Assembly (NCBI GenBank): GCA_963995505.1
Contig: OZ023195.1
Coordinates: 5,166,109-5,230,108 of the forward strand
DNA: 64,000 nucleotides
Direction: 5' to 3'
From: Hypericum androsaemum
Taxonomy: Eukaryota > Streptophyta > Magnoliopsida > Malpighiales > Hypericaceae
The first letter of the stretch is position 1. The number at the start of each line of letters is the position of its first letter. A model generated the notes under the pieces. It had not been told where the DNA came from. It did not search any database and saw only the letters and a list, made by a program, of their open reading frames with translations. Made by a program: the position numbers and the translations under genes. Of the stretch, positions 21,869-33,924 are shown in pieces.

Positions 21869-22464
21869 TGTCACGCCCCGAAAATAAACGTGACAACCAC
21901 CCGAGGTATTAAATACCCGCTCGGCACCAGACTTTATTATAGATCCAACTTAAAATATCCAAATCTTCGAATTGAAATGGCAAACTTAAAATAAAATCAA
22001 AATTGATAAAAACGTGTCTTTATTAGCAAAAGGAAAACATGCTGATGCATGTAGCGGAAGTCTTCTACGAGCCTACTCCCGATCCCGAACCCCTCCTGAT
22101 CGATCTGTACACATAACATACAATCTGATGAGTTTATAAAACTCAGTAAGCGGAACAAAATAAATTATCAATACACTGTCAACCTTTCGAACCGCACGAA
22201 GCTCACTTATCCGACTACCCCGTGATTTGATCGACTATCTCCACAGACCAACACGAGTCTTTTCCAGCGTTTTTTGTCCTCACTCACACGCATCCCGGAA
22301 AACTTCCCAGGAGGTCACCCATCCTGATCCTACTCCCGGCCAAACGCGTTTAACCTTGGAGTTTTCTCAAGATGTGTGCCAGAAAAGAAGGTGCACCTTG
22401 TTGATATGGATAATACCAATCAAATCACTTAAGCGTTTCAGACAGAACAGATCGGGGTATCACA
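21869..22464 (-). repeat. 5' LTR of the Gypsy element, chimeric with a Cassandra-like 5S domain
   Basis: 596 bp, TGTCACGCCCCG...GGGGTATCACA. Positions 21869-22218 match the 3' LTR; from 22219 the sequence is unrelated to it and instead contains a 5S-rRNA-like segment and the phrase ACACGAGTCTTTTCCAGCG, as in Cassandra TRIM LTRs. The outer border is confirmed by the GATTA target duplication. Confidence 0.75.
22296..22372 (-). promoter_or_regulatory. 5S-rRNA-like internal Pol III promoter
   Basis: On the minus strand: box A-like GTTAAACGCGTTTGGCC (22338-22354, several changes from plant 5S), intermediate element GAGTAG (22330-22335), and box C GGATGGGTGACCTCCTGGG (22306-22324), identical to the plant 5S rRNA box C as I know it. 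Spacing and order match 5S genes. Transcription would run into the retroelement and in the sense of the SAM-domain gene. The flanks are not 5S, so this is not a 5S gene. Confidence 0.8.
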
Positions 22465-23399
22465 GATTAAGGACGAACAAATACAAGTGGCAAGCTCTAA
22501 ATCACAAAATCCTACTTTTTCGAAAGCAATTGAAACATACATCAAGTAGGCTTGGGTTTAACCTAGAATTCATGAATCAAATACACTATAACCAGCTTTC
22601 ATTTGAGTAGCATTCAACTATAAGCTGGAAAGGCAAAAATTGGGTTACGATCATACCATGTATGATCTCTTCTGCACACTTCCACTGAGTGAAGGAAAAT
22701 GCGCAATTTTTGATACCGTGGGCTTAGATGGTATGCCAGGAAGTGCAGAACTCGATATGAATGATTTGGAGCTATTCGCAGACCTTGGACCATCAAGAAC
22801 ATCTCTACTAACATACGAAGCTGCTCCTAAGGTGTCATATCTTCTTCTTAGTGGTACTCGGTCGGGTTCAGCCACTTTTTGGGTTTGTGACAAACCCCGA
22901 GAATCACTAACAACTGCTGTGGGAGACCTTCGCCGTATGTGATCCAAAGTCCATGGATTATTGGAAATCTTGGATGAGCTTATCACGGGCAGGCCTTCTG
23001 AATTTCTAGCATGAGGGAATCTCCCTAACAAACCAGAGTCCTTACTCTCGGGCATGTGCTGCCGTACATCTGGATAACCATAAGCAGGAGAAACTCGAGC
23101 AGGAACTGGAGGCGGTGCCATCCGAGAGAGCTTCTCTTGGAGGTCCACAGTACTCCGGTCATCGCCACTTTGGATTCTTTTGGACACACTTTTCTCCATG
23201 ATCTTGAATCGAAGGTCGTACTTGTCAATACCAACATCTTAATTCCATCAAACACACCAAAAAGTCAGCTACGGAGAATTCAATCCGAAACACTCAGGAA
23301 AAAAAAACAGGTACATCGCAGTTCACGTTTACCTTCCATCATGCCAACACTCAAACTTCTTCCATATCTTTCATCTTTCCACCTGCAATGACACACAAC

Positions 23400-25512
23400 C
23401 AAGCACACAAATTCAAATTTGGACGAATTTGAATCGAATTTATTCGAATTCAAATTTATCAAAACATTAAACTATATTCAATTCTTCAAAAGACGAATCG
23501 AATACGAATATAAATTTTTGAATTAGAATCGAATTATAATCGAATTCGAATTAATTCTATAATTTTAATACTTAATAAAAAAATTCTAAAACCTCTAATT
23601 TTTTTTGAATATTTTGAATATTTTTGTAATATTTTTGAAAAAGTTTAAAAAGTTTTGATATTTTTTGAAAAATTCAAAAACTTTGATTTTTGCTTCAAAT
23701 ATTAAAAAAAATTAGGAATTAGTGTTTAATATTTTTTGAGAAAAAAAATAAACTAAAGATTGGGCTTGCATTTAATGTACCAAATTAAGTTGCCTACGTA
23801 TCCTTAGCTCCGAAGGAATCAAAGCCCACGTAGTTCTCTTACCTTTATGGAGCTAAGTCGAATTCCAACGATGTTGAACATCTTGTGGAAAACGTTTTGG
23901 TTTCATGTTGTTTAATTTGTAAAAAAAATTTCAATCTTTTAGCAATTTTGGGCGAGCCCATAATAAATTAAGTGCTTGTTTAATTAGTCCTAATGTAGAG
24001 TCTAAAGTTTTAATTCTATCTTGGGTACAAAGATTAAATATATGACATGCACATCTAATATGAAAAAAATTTCCTCCGAATCGTGTACAAAGAATTTTAA
24101 ATCTTTAACCATAACATTATTAGAACTTGCATTATCTAGAGAAATTGAAAATATTTTTTGAACTAGATTATATTCTTGTAAAATAGTATGCAATATTTTA
24201 TAACAATTATTCCCACTATGACTATCATCAAAAACTCTATATGCAATTATTCTTTTTTGTATATTCCATTTATTATCAATCCAATGACATGTAACACCAA
24301 AATATGAATGTGTTTGCCAATGATCACTTCATATATCACAACATATAGAAACTCGACCATCAAAATCAAAGAAAAAAGTTTGTAATTTTTCTTTATTTTT
24401 TTGTATAAATCTTTTACATATCGTGTTAATGTACTTCGTGGAACTTTTTTTGCACTAAGATTTAAAGCATTTTGACAATAAGTTGTAAATTTAAGTTTTT
24501 CACCAAAACTAAAAGATAAATGTTCGGTAGCAACTAATTTAGCTAATTTCTCTCTATTATTTTGATCGGTATAATGAAATAAAATATTAGGTGTAGTAGA
24601 TAATTGAGTTTGTGATTTTTCAAAACCAACTTCGTGTGGATGTTTAGTATTCAAATGAATAGTATAAGTACCATATCCATTCCCGGTTTTGAATTTATAT
24701 TATTTACCACAATAATTACATGTAATTTTGAAGATACCTTTTTCTCCGGTGGAAATTTTTGTGAAATGCTTAGTAAAAAGTAATGAAGGTGGTCTTTTTA
24801 CCTTTTGTGGATTGTTGAATATTGAATCAACACTTTCCCGTTGAGCTTCATCATGGACGTTCATCATTTCTTCCGGAATAGGATAAGTAGAAATCGGTGG
24901 AAAATTCGATTCAATAGAATCGTGATGTTCCACACGTTTTTTCTTACCCTTATTTTCTCTACTTGATGACATAATTATATTGTAATATGAAGTAATTATA
25001 TGAGAAATATGACTAATATATCTAATTAGTAAACTTGAGGGAGAATTTATATAGCTCAAATTTTTAATAAGAGAAGTAGAGAATTGAGATTGGAATGTGT
25101 AAAATTTGAAGAATAAGAGGTGGTATTTATAGAGTTTGGAAGAAATTCTGAATTTATTAAAAAAAATTTAAAAGTACCAACAGTAAAAAAAACGGTAACC
25201 TGGGGATTAAAACGGTAACAAAAAAAAGGTAAGAAAAAAATGGTAATTTGCCCCTGACACTGACGCAAGAGTATGTCAGCGAAATTCAAACTAGCGCGCG
25301 CGCCCCTCCCCCCTTTTTTGAATTTTTTATGAATTCGAATCGATTTCGATACGAATTTAACTCGAATCGAATTCTCGAAACGAATTCGAATTGAATTTGC
25401 CGGTTTGACGAATTACAAAAAACTTGAACCGTATTCAATTCTTATCATGACAAATTCGAATCAAATTTTTTACGAATCGAATCACGAATCGGATTCAATT
25501 CATGGCCAAGTC
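23400..25512 (-). mobile_element. Decayed hAT transposon (left end eroded)
   Basis: Subterminal GAATTCGAAT/TCGAATC-rich sequence at 23405-23600 and 25320-25512 brackets a hAT transposase relic. The right end GGATTCAATTCATGGCCAAG-TCTA (ending 25512) matches the right end of the MITE at 45028-45473. At the left, homology starts inside the MITE (from about 23437) and the TAGA terminus is not found, so no target duplication is seen. It lies in the intron upstream of the 23333-23382 exon of the SAM gene. Confidence 0.7.
24002..25059 (-). pseudogene. hAT transposase (BED-finger type), frameshifted and truncated
   Basis: Minus-strand pieces in order: an N-terminal part ending in the BED finger start FKITCNYCGK (to 24700), then YTIHLNTKHP as the finger's second half, EHLSFSFGEKLKFTTYCQNA, a helical region, and FSISLDNASSNN (about 24130-24160), a phrase found in the catalytic core of plant Ac-like hAT transposases. 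At least two stops or frameshifts separate them and the C-terminal dimerisation domain is missing. It could have mobilised the related MITE at 45028 in the past; it cannot now. Confidence 0.8.
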
Positions 25513-25686
25513 TAGGTGCGCCCTGTTATTTGGTTTTGTTTTGGGAAGGGAGCCGGGAGGAGAATGTGAAAGGACGCTCTGGACGACCTGTCGTACGCGG
25601 GAGTGTGTGTGGGAAGCCCAAACGACGTGGCTTTGTTATTAGCTTCCCCCATAAAGAAAGATGAGCGGATTGGATGTCGATCTAGC
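25513..25686. other. Short unique spacer
   Basis: GC-richer than its surroundings; no ORF or repeat end recognised. Confidence 0.25.
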
Positions 25687-28399
25687 TGTCACATTTTGAA
25701 TTTTTTTGTGTCATTTTTGTCGTAGTTTAAAAAAATGTGGTTCTGTAATACCTACCATATTAATTAGACTTAGTAGAGTTTAATTAAGTGTGTTAAGTCA
25801 TTCGCTAAAATAATAATATAGTATACTGAGAAATAGTGATGTAAATTGATAATGGAGAAATTATAGGAATGTGGTTATATATATATAATTTGGTACAAGG
25901 TATTACATAAAAGTATAGTTGTTAAATTAATTGAAAATAAATAAAAGCTAGAATCAAATTTGTCTAAATCAAACAAAGTAGGACCCAAATACAAACTAAC
26001 TATTATGAAGTGATAAGCTACCGAAAAAAGAAGAAGAAGAAAGAGTTGCAAAGTAAAAAGAAAAAAAACGTGGCAAGTGGGAGCAAGTAAGACATATCAA
26101 CTTAAAATAAGAAGAAAATGTGGCAGTTTACTATATTATAAACGAGAACACATATAGCAATATAAAATATAAGTAGATTTTGTTGTGATTAGGATTAGAA
26201 CCCTGATTATTTTCTACTTACTATATTCTTATATTATTAGAGCAAGTAGTCTTTGGTACATGACAATACAAGATAAGTATGAGTATAATTAGCCTAAAAA
26301 AAATTATATCAAAACATAGAAGGTTCTCACAAGTTCTAGCAAAAAAGAAAGAAAGAAAGGATTAACATGATAAAAGAAAGTGACAAAAAAACGTGGCTGT
26401 AAAGAGAAGTGCCACGGAGTAAAATCAATGTAGATGTGAAGCGGTGAAAAGATCAGAACAAAGTTGATGGGTTAAAAGAGTCAATTATCCTCTACTTTCT
26501 ACTGTACTTGTAGACAAGAAACCTGACAAAAATAAAATCTAAGCACAGAAACTAAACTAAGGAAAAGAAGGACAGCCAACGAGGAAGAGAAAAGGAAAAC
26601 TAAGCTAGGTAAGCTATTTTTAGTAATTGTAAGTATGGACTATTTATTTGCAAGTAACAAATACGTGAGGGTAAGATGAATTTCATGAGTAATTAGTTCA
26701 ATTGACTTGTAACTATGGATATCGACAATTATCACTAGGAATTAGCAAGTTAAAGTTTCAACCTATCGGAAGGGAAACAATTATGATAGAAAAATTGAGA
26801 GAAATGGAACAAGAACTTTAAGGAATATGTTGAGAAAAAGATTGATATGTATAGATTATAATATGGAATAGAGTAAAGATTGGAATAACGGTAAGTTAAC
26901 TTGTTAGTAGAGATTTTTAATAAAAAAATTGATACTTCAGTGAATTACTATAAATTGAGGTTCTTGAAATAACTTGGGATTAGCTAATGGAAGTTTGAAC
27001 GTAGTTGGAAACGTTTAGGATCCAATAAAAATATATATATAATTAAGCACCAATGTTGAAAAGCCAAGTTGTATTGAGAAATTGGTAAACGTTTTTATAG
27101 GTATTGAGGTGGTTAGGGAAAGATTTAAGTATATACGACTCAATATGAACGATATGCATTTTAGCAGGGATTTGAACATTTTTGAGGGACGTTTGAGAAA
27201 TCTACAATGGTGGTTGAACTCGATGTCCAAGCGAAAGAGATGGTACTTTATCAAAGACGGTGGATTTCGATTATAAATCGGCTGTAATCGGTAAACAAAT
27301 AATATGTGACTCGTACTTTTTTTAGCGCACTCTATTTATTTGTCATGTTTTGAATATGATAACGTGAGTGCATTTGTGAATTTGTCATATGAGTATATGG
27401 TATGCCTTTATGATTTGTGAAAGTTTATTTAATCTGGCCCGGGGGGCACTGGATATGTTTGATATATTTTGGGAGCCTATGAATTTGTTATGATATGAAA
27501 GTTTGTTACATGGATGGCTCGGCTCTGTGATATGGACGTCTAGTAGGTAGAGGTCTACCCGTGACCAACCGGGGATGTTGGCATATGTGCACAAATACTG
27601 AGGATACAATGGATTCTGATATGATCTGTTTGGCCGGCGGGGTTGGATTTTGATGGCGCCTTTGAGATATGGTATCCTCGTGTCGGAGTTGGAGTGACAC
27701 TATCTAGAACTTGCCGAACGTTCGTCCAATTTTTGTGATTTGATTTTGGAATTATGTGTTCATGTGTCAAATTGCGTGACGGAATGGGACGTTGCGTAGT
27801 TTGCTCATGTTTTTGTGACTTTGTGATTATATGCTATATTTGGTCTTCTAGTAAGTATGATCTTGGAATAATGTACATCTCTGCATAATTTATTCGCCAT
27901 ATTAGTTATATGCATGTTTTAGGAATGTTTGTGCATTGAGTAGCTAAATAAATTACGATGCATATCTTATTTGTTTACTGGGTGTTCCAAAACACTCACC
28001 CCCCACCTACCAGTTTTGTAGGAACTCGTGCACGAGTTGTGTTGGCTCAGAGATCTACTCTGATCATACCAAGTCCGATTTGTTCTCCAGGACTTGCATC
28101 GAGGTCTCCAGTTTATATTTTGCTCTTTCATCTAGAAACTCCGTAGTCACAAGATTTGCTTTGATCTTGGAAATGTTTAATTATTAAGAGTATATTAATT
28201 TTGTTTAATCGAACAAAGCTTGACAATTGGTTGTAAAATTTTGGTATTTAAAATGTAAGATAATATAAGTTTTAGTTATAAGTTTAATGGTTTAAGATTT
28301 ATAAGAATTAGAATAAGTTTGAGGCTGGCTAAATCTTTATGTGTGATTTAAGTAGTCAAAGTCTAGCGCCGGTCACCGACCACAGAGTTGGGTCGTGAC
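25687..28399 (+). repeat. Possible large solo Gypsy LTR
   Basis: Starts TGTCACATTTTG and ends GGGTCGTGACA, the usual termini of plant Gypsy LTRs. It contains the phrase CACTCACCCCCCACCTACCAG near 27990 and CTGGCCCGGGGGGCACTGG near 27435, which resemble Gypsy LTR text. At 2.7 kb it is long. The flanking 5-mers (CTAGC, GGTTC) differ, so borders or nature are uncertain. No coding region. Confidence 0.35.
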
Positions 28400-28760
28400 A
28401 GGTTCGACCGGTCAGATCACGAATCAGGCATCAAAGCGGGCCATTTTTAAGGGTAAAAATGGCCTCCGGTCGGACTGGATTGTTCATACTACTTTTTGAC
28501 TCGAACTGCCTGGTCTGACATGATTTTATCCAAATCAGCAAAAAAATTAAACAAAAAAGTTACAACGTATGCTCGATTTTTCTTAATCAACAAAGAAAAA
28601 TGAACTTTATATGTTATAAATTGGTTAATATTTCTAAAATGTGGATTTTGAAACCTATATTTTGACTATTTAGTGTACATATTATTCAAAAACTAGTAAA
28701 AATTTAATTAAAAAATGTTCGATCTGACCGACAGTCTGACTGGTTTGACCAGGTGGGCCA
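28400..28760. repeat. Imperfect inverted-repeat element
   Basis: GGTTCGACCGGTCAGATCA at the left and GATCTGACCGACAGTCTGAC ... TGGTTTGACC at the right are roughly inverted. Probably a MITE; no target duplication defined. Confidence 0.35.
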
Positions 28761-28909
28761 AAAAATGGACAAAATCTTGCCCGTACTAAAATCCATATTT
28801 TAAAACATTTTTGTTAATTTCACAAATACATATGTTCTTTCTCGCACCGGTTGGAATTAACTTTTGTTTTTTTTCAGATAAATTTTACACCACTAATTTT
28901 ATAGTAAAA

Positions 28910-29443
28910 CTCATCTAAAGTGATATCGACGAGACCAGAGAAAAATATCACATATATTTTTTACTCTAAAATTATTAAAATTGACATTTTAGTCAATAAA
29001 TATGTAAATACCAAAAAATTACTTTGTCTATATTCAAATCACCTAAAAAATCTCGACTTATAGTGTTATTTAAATACAATACTTGATTGAGATATTTTTT
29101 TTACAATAAGACGACGATAACAAAGACTATTTAAAGATAATTTAGAATATGAATGATGATGCAAAATTTATCAAACAAGCAAGTCTAGCACAAATTGTAT
29201 CTTAAAAATAATTTCACAATCGTAACATATGTAAAAATATATGTATTTATTCATAAATATCACTTTATGCAAAAGTTGGGACCGAGATTTACCACTAACA
29301 TCTTCTAAAAATTATTAGTTATTACGATACAAGGGTTATTAAATTTTAACACTGGTCCCAACTCGGGACCGAGACTTTTTATCAATTTATAGAGATTATC
29401 ACTTTAAAAATGATCACTTTATAGAGATTTTACTGTACTATGT
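28910..29443. repeat. MITE-like element with AGTAAAA...CTAAAGTGAT termini
   Basis: Left AGTAAAACTCATCTAAAGTG is inverted at the right as CACTTTATAGAGATTTTACT. The inside is AT-rich and non-coding, with 'gggaccgaga' phrases in both halves. Target duplication unclear. Confidence 0.4.
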
Positions 29444-29449
29444 TAAAGT

Positions 29450-31860
29450 TTGAACACTAGATTTTCGTTAAATTTTTACATCTTGTGTTTTTTTTTCTAG
29501 ATCACAGTTCACACGGTTCGAATAAGACTATCGTGACCTAGCTACTTGCAAGCACAATAATGTAGTTATTCGTACCGAGAGTACATTTAGTTTAACAAAG
29601 TAATCTCAGCACAAAAAATAGTAGATTTTTTTTTTTTACTTTACTAGTATATCATGAGACGGAAGATCGTTACGATGAGTCAAAAAGTAAAGATATCTTT
29701 AGAGTTTTCATAAATTATCCAAAGTCTACAGCCAATTAGTGGGAGGAGTTCTTTAACTTGCTCTCGTGCCGTGTAAGTAGGGGATCATGCAAGAACAATA
29801 GCAATGACCTCCGAGATTAATTTGCTCATTTCCAATCAAAAATCTCAAATTAATAAATTGATAAATTTTTCACATTTATAAACGAAACTTAACTTACGAC
29901 AACTAATGTATTAAAATTTTATTAAGTCTTCTCAAAAGAAGCAATTTTAGGTTAAAATTTGTAAGAACTTTGATTTTATTAATGTGTTATGAGGTGTATT
30001 TTCTTATCCGAATTCTCGAGAATTTATCTATGCAGTGACTTGTATTATTGATACTCATAGTGGAACTCTTGTGGCATATATTTACAATAATATATATTGC
30101 ATTTTGTCTCTAGTGTATTTTGTCATCTAGTAAGTTTATCATTTAATAACTCTTTCCTAGAGTAATAAAAATTATACTTTTTCAAAAAAAAATATATGCT
30201 GTGTGATATGAAGTCATGTGGGCGCAAAGGAACATAGGCTCAACTTATTTTCATACAATAACCTAAAATTTGAGGCAATAATTTTTTCCCACACTTACAA
30301 ACAAAAAACGACCTACAATATGATCCAAGATTTATCCCTTTGAGAGAAGTCGAGCGCGGTGCGAGCATGTATATAATTCAGCAACACTATACCAATGAGT
30401 CGGTTCGCCATGCTGATTGGAAAAGCTTATTAAATTATATGTTTCTACATTTTTTTTAGAAAAATTATATGTTTCTACATGTAGTACGTAAATTTGTTCA
30501 AGTTCAGCCCCAACAATCTTAAACAGGAGTATCCATGTCAGAAGGCAATCTTTCTAGGTTGGCGTTCAACAAATACGGTCCTTGCATAAATTTCATGTGC
30601 ACGAAAAAAATAATAAGCGACACATATTGATGAAAGAAAGCATAGAGGAGATTATCAAAAAAATTAGAGGAGGTTCCTATGTTTGAGCCGAACAAGCCTT
30701 TATTACCAAGAACATATGATCAAATCTGCAGATAACCACTGATATAAAATCCGCCATACATACATATACCAAAAATAATCTAGCTCCGTAATAAAGTATT
30801 AAATATCTTCTCGAAATTAGAGTAGTCGTATTAGTAGATATTTAGATAGCAAGTGATATAAAAAAAATTAAGTATGTTCATTTAAAGACACACAGAAGAT
30901 ACCTCTAAAAAAAGATACAAAGAAGAGTTAAAGACAGACACAAGATCTAGATAGATCCAACTAGAAGAGCAGCCACATAAGAACTTTTGGTCTAGTAACA
31001 TGATACATTTGGTGTAAAAGGATCTAACGGATATCTATTATTCAAATTCTGAAGGTAACAAAATGTTATCTATGCAAAAAAAAAAAAAAGAGAAGCCATA
31101 TACTAGTGCTGGTAACAAGATGAACCAACCTCTAGATAGATATTATGATTTTGTCTCTGGAGATACGTACTTGTACCACTTTCAACCTTCAAATCCAACC
31201 CCACGCAAACATTAATCCACTCATAAATACTTAGGTGTCCAAAACTTGATCATAAACTCAAAGTGAAACAGCTCTCACACCAAATAAGACTGCAGATATA
31301 AACTTCTGTTACAAACATATTTATACCCGATCTAGAAAATATCGGACCATGATGCTTCCATTCCCCAAGCACAAGAGAGAGAGATCAGAGAAAAGAAGAA
31401 AGCTAGCTTCAATAGATGAACCAAGTTCGTCTTCTTGTAACTTCTTTGTGTTAACTTCTCTCCTGTTTTCTTTTTCCCTTCCTGTAACTTTTTCGTTTCT
31501 TTGAGTAATAAAGTTTCTTTTCGCCTACAAAAAAAAAAAGTAGAGAACAAACCCTTTATTTGTCCAGTCAAAGTACTACTCCAGGACGAAGTAGAAATCT
31601 AGCTGGTACTAGGGTTTCTTCCTCTTCTTCCTCCTGAGTACGAAAACCATGTTCATCTTCTTTAGGTTCTCTCTCTCTCTCTAGGCCTTCTCTCGGGTTG
31701 ACCTTTGAGGTAAAACCTGAAGTGATGGCCTATCGGGAGGAGGGTCCAGGAGATGATGATGGTGGAAGCAAGGGGATAATGATGAGAGGGGTAGGGTAGA
31801 GGACATAATGATTGCTAGAGAGAAAGAGAGGTTTTTTTGGGGGTTGGATAGAGAGAGAAA
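29450..31860. other. AT-rich spacer without recognisable gene
   Basis: No supported coding region. A short direct duplication (TTAAATTATATGTTTCTACA-like, 30430-30478) is visible. 31620-31680 is a CT-rich simple tract. Confidence 0.3.
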
Positions 31861-32933
31861 CAAATCCAAGAATTTTTGGTTTTTTTTAAGGGTGTTACTA
31901 TTCATGATTTTTTTTCAAATTAGTGTTACAAATTCATGTTTTCCGGATATGGTATCCACGTGGACTTCTGATTTTTTTTTGTGTCTCTTACCAAGCCACG
32001 AGAAAAATTTCTGTTTATACCGAGACACGGGAATTTTTTCTTGGGAACAATTTTCGTTTCTTGGTCTCAAACGAGAATTTTTCCCGTTTCTTGGTCAAAC
32101 ATTATATATCAAAATTGTAATAATTGCTGCCTCGACAACGACTTGGCCAATGCACCAAACATCCCAGAAATCTGCCGCCTTCATATAGGCTATGAAGGCC
32201 TCGTTCTGCACGGATGACTATTTTCATTTTCGTCGATAGATCTTTAATGCGTTATCAACGCTATCATCAGTTCCTCTCTGTATCTCAACGTTCCATACTG
32301 CTTGTGAACGATAGACATTCTGGTGCCTTAATAAGGTCGCATCTGAGAGTCCTCCATCCCCAAAAAAATTTCGGTATCGCTGTGAATCTATATATCTATA
32401 CAACATAATAAACATACGAAAGCAATAACCTAATTAACAAATAAAAAATACAACATATAAAAATATTTTAATCAAATAAACACAAATATTATTAACCTGA
32501 AATTAATCAAATCAATATGCTGAATTAAATAATTTAACATTGCTAATTCAAAAAAAATGATTTAAATCTACTAATTTATCAAATCCAATATAATTATGCA
32601 ATTAATTATTAAAAATAACATAATTAATTAACATAATTAATGCTAATTAACATTAAAAATTAATTCATAAATAGTGAACTAATTAACCTAATTAACAACA
32701 AACAAAACAAAGATGGGGAAGATGAGGACGACGACCAAATCAAATCAATCTAATCAACCTAATTAACCAAAAAATATTCAATCTAACAACACAAAATAGT
32801 GAACTAATTAGCCTAATTTACTCGCAATTGAACTAATTATCAAAAAAAATTCAAATTAAATCAATCTAATTAACACTAATCAACATTGGTTAACTAATTA
32901 ATAAATATTATCCCAAAAAACTGATTAATTTAA

Positions 32934-33924
32934 GGGCAAAATAGTCATAGGTCCCTGTTGTTTGCATAAATTAATAGATTAGGACAACCTAATATTGTCT
33001 AGTCCTTGTTATTTCGTAAACTAAATGATTAGTCCCTGGACCTAACTTTCGATCATTTTTTCGGTGAGACATTATTTGAATTGACAAAAATACCCCTAAA
33101 TTAATTCAAATTTATATTTGCCATTTAATTTTAAAAAAATCATAGGAAGCCGCAAGCAACCGACATCCACTCGTGTTGGCCGATAGGCTCCTGGAACGTC
33201 ATCGATAACAGAGGAAATGGCGTCATAACCGCCGTCGCGAAGGAGAACGCCGTGGAGACCTTTGATCTGGCGGATCCCGAGCGCGAGGAGGGAGAGGTGG
33301 AGGTTGCAGGTCGCTTAGAGTAGTAAGGGAGCCAGCGACCGTGATGCACCGGCGTCGTCGCCGATGGAGATAAGGGGCATCATGGAGCGGGGGTAGAACG
33401 GGAAGACATGGGCGTAGTCAGGGGAGGGCGAGGGATCAGTTGGAGGCGAAGGGGAGGACGAAGGAGTTGGGGACAGAGAGGAAGAGAGTCGTGTTGGTGA
33501 AGAGGAACGACCGAATCAACGACGGCGTCGAGGAGTGCAGGCAGAGGTTGGCGGTTACCGCGGCGGCGATGGATGCCGAGGGAGGGGGCCGGGCCGATGG
33601 CTCCGTCGAAGGTCGTAGCGGATGAGGGGGAAGGAGAAAGAGGAGGTTGGGAACGAGAACCTCTATTTCGGTGGTTTTCTTGGTTTCTTTCTCTGGTTTG
33701 GGTGACGTCTTCCTTCGGTTTTTTAATTAAAATGGCAAATACGTAATTTTGGATTGATTTAGGGATATTTTTGTCTCTTTAAATAATACTTCACCAAAAA
33801 AATGACCGAAAGCTTGGTTCAAAGACTAATCACTTGATTTATGAAATAACAGGGACTAGATAATATTAAGTTGTCCTAATCAATTAATTTATACAAACAA
33901 CATGGACATATGACTATTTTGCCT
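32934..33924. mobile_element. Pack-MULE carrying a glucanase fragment
   Basis: 991 bp with ~150-bp terminal inverted repeats (GGGCAAAATAGTCATAGGTC at the left; the inverse of AGGCAAAATAGTCATATGTC at the right) and a 9-bp target duplication TTAATTTAA (32925-32933 and 33925-33933), as expected for Mutator elements. Between AT-rich arms lies a GC-rich insert (about 33140-33650) unlike its surroundings, which encodes part of a GH17 enzyme. Confidence 0.88.
33145..33565 (-). pseudogene. Captured fragment of a GH17 beta-1,3-glucanase-like gene
   Basis: Minus-strand reading gives LIRSFLFTNTTLFLSVPN, then HVFPFYPRSMMPLISIGDDA and, in another frame, KVSTAFSFATAVMTPFPLL and FQEPIGQH. These match in order the glucan endo-1,3-beta-glucosidase region between the N-terminal strand and 'VSTTFSFxxxxxTxFPPS', as I know the family. 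The catalytic glutamates are outside or lost. Two frameshifts and stops are present, and there is no start codon or signal peptide. It is a transduplicated fragment inside the MULE, not a gene; antisense small-RNA effects on the donor gene are possible but unproven. Confidence 0.72.

Larger units (their letters stand above)
14949..22464 (-). mobile_element. Ty3/Gypsy Tekay/Del-type chromovirus, defective, with unequal LTRs
   Basis: The element is bounded by a 5-bp target duplication GATTA (14944-14948 and 22465-22469). Reading on the minus strand it has a 5' LTR (21869-22464), a tRNA-Met primer site (TGGTATCAGAGC, complement of 21851-21862), gag, protease, RT, RNase H, integrase with chromodomain, a polypurine tract (complement of TTCTTCCCCCC at 16259-16269) and a 3' LTR (14949-16258). 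The coding region carries at least two nonsense codons and two frameshifts, so it is not autonomous. It lies in an intron of the SAM-domain gene in the same orientation. The LTRs share only about 350 bp; see the separate entries. Confidence 0.9.
14225..23382 (-). pseudogene. SAM-domain protein gene, split by a Gypsy insertion and decaying
   Basis: Minus-strand exons. 23333-23382 encodes WKDERYGRSLSVGMME; 22657-23237 continues in frame with DVGIDKYDLRFKIMEKSV and about 190 residues rich in Ser/Pro/Arg, ending KRSYM at a GTATGA donor. Beyond the 7.5-kb Gypsy element, 14681-14764 encodes DKYQTVEGLLNSLGLEKYAI, a clear start of a sterile alpha motif, with phase 0 matching the previous donor. One base is missing from a T run (14694-14699), putting this exon out of frame. 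Further degraded exon-like sequence (14380-14520, 14225-14290) has lost the rest of the SAM core. The first exons lie upstream and were not found; a hAT relic occupies that intron. SAM domains mediate protein or RNA binding. The gene is probably dead, but the insertion itself is intronic. Confidence 0.6.

Noticed and set aside
22296..22372. 5S rRNA gene
   Set aside because: Only the control-region part is 5S-like; the 5' and 3' parts of 5S rRNA are absent and it lies within an LTR.
25687..28399. Firm call of a complete solo LTR
   Set aside because: Flanking 5-mers differ and the length is unusual; kept only as a low-confidence repeat.
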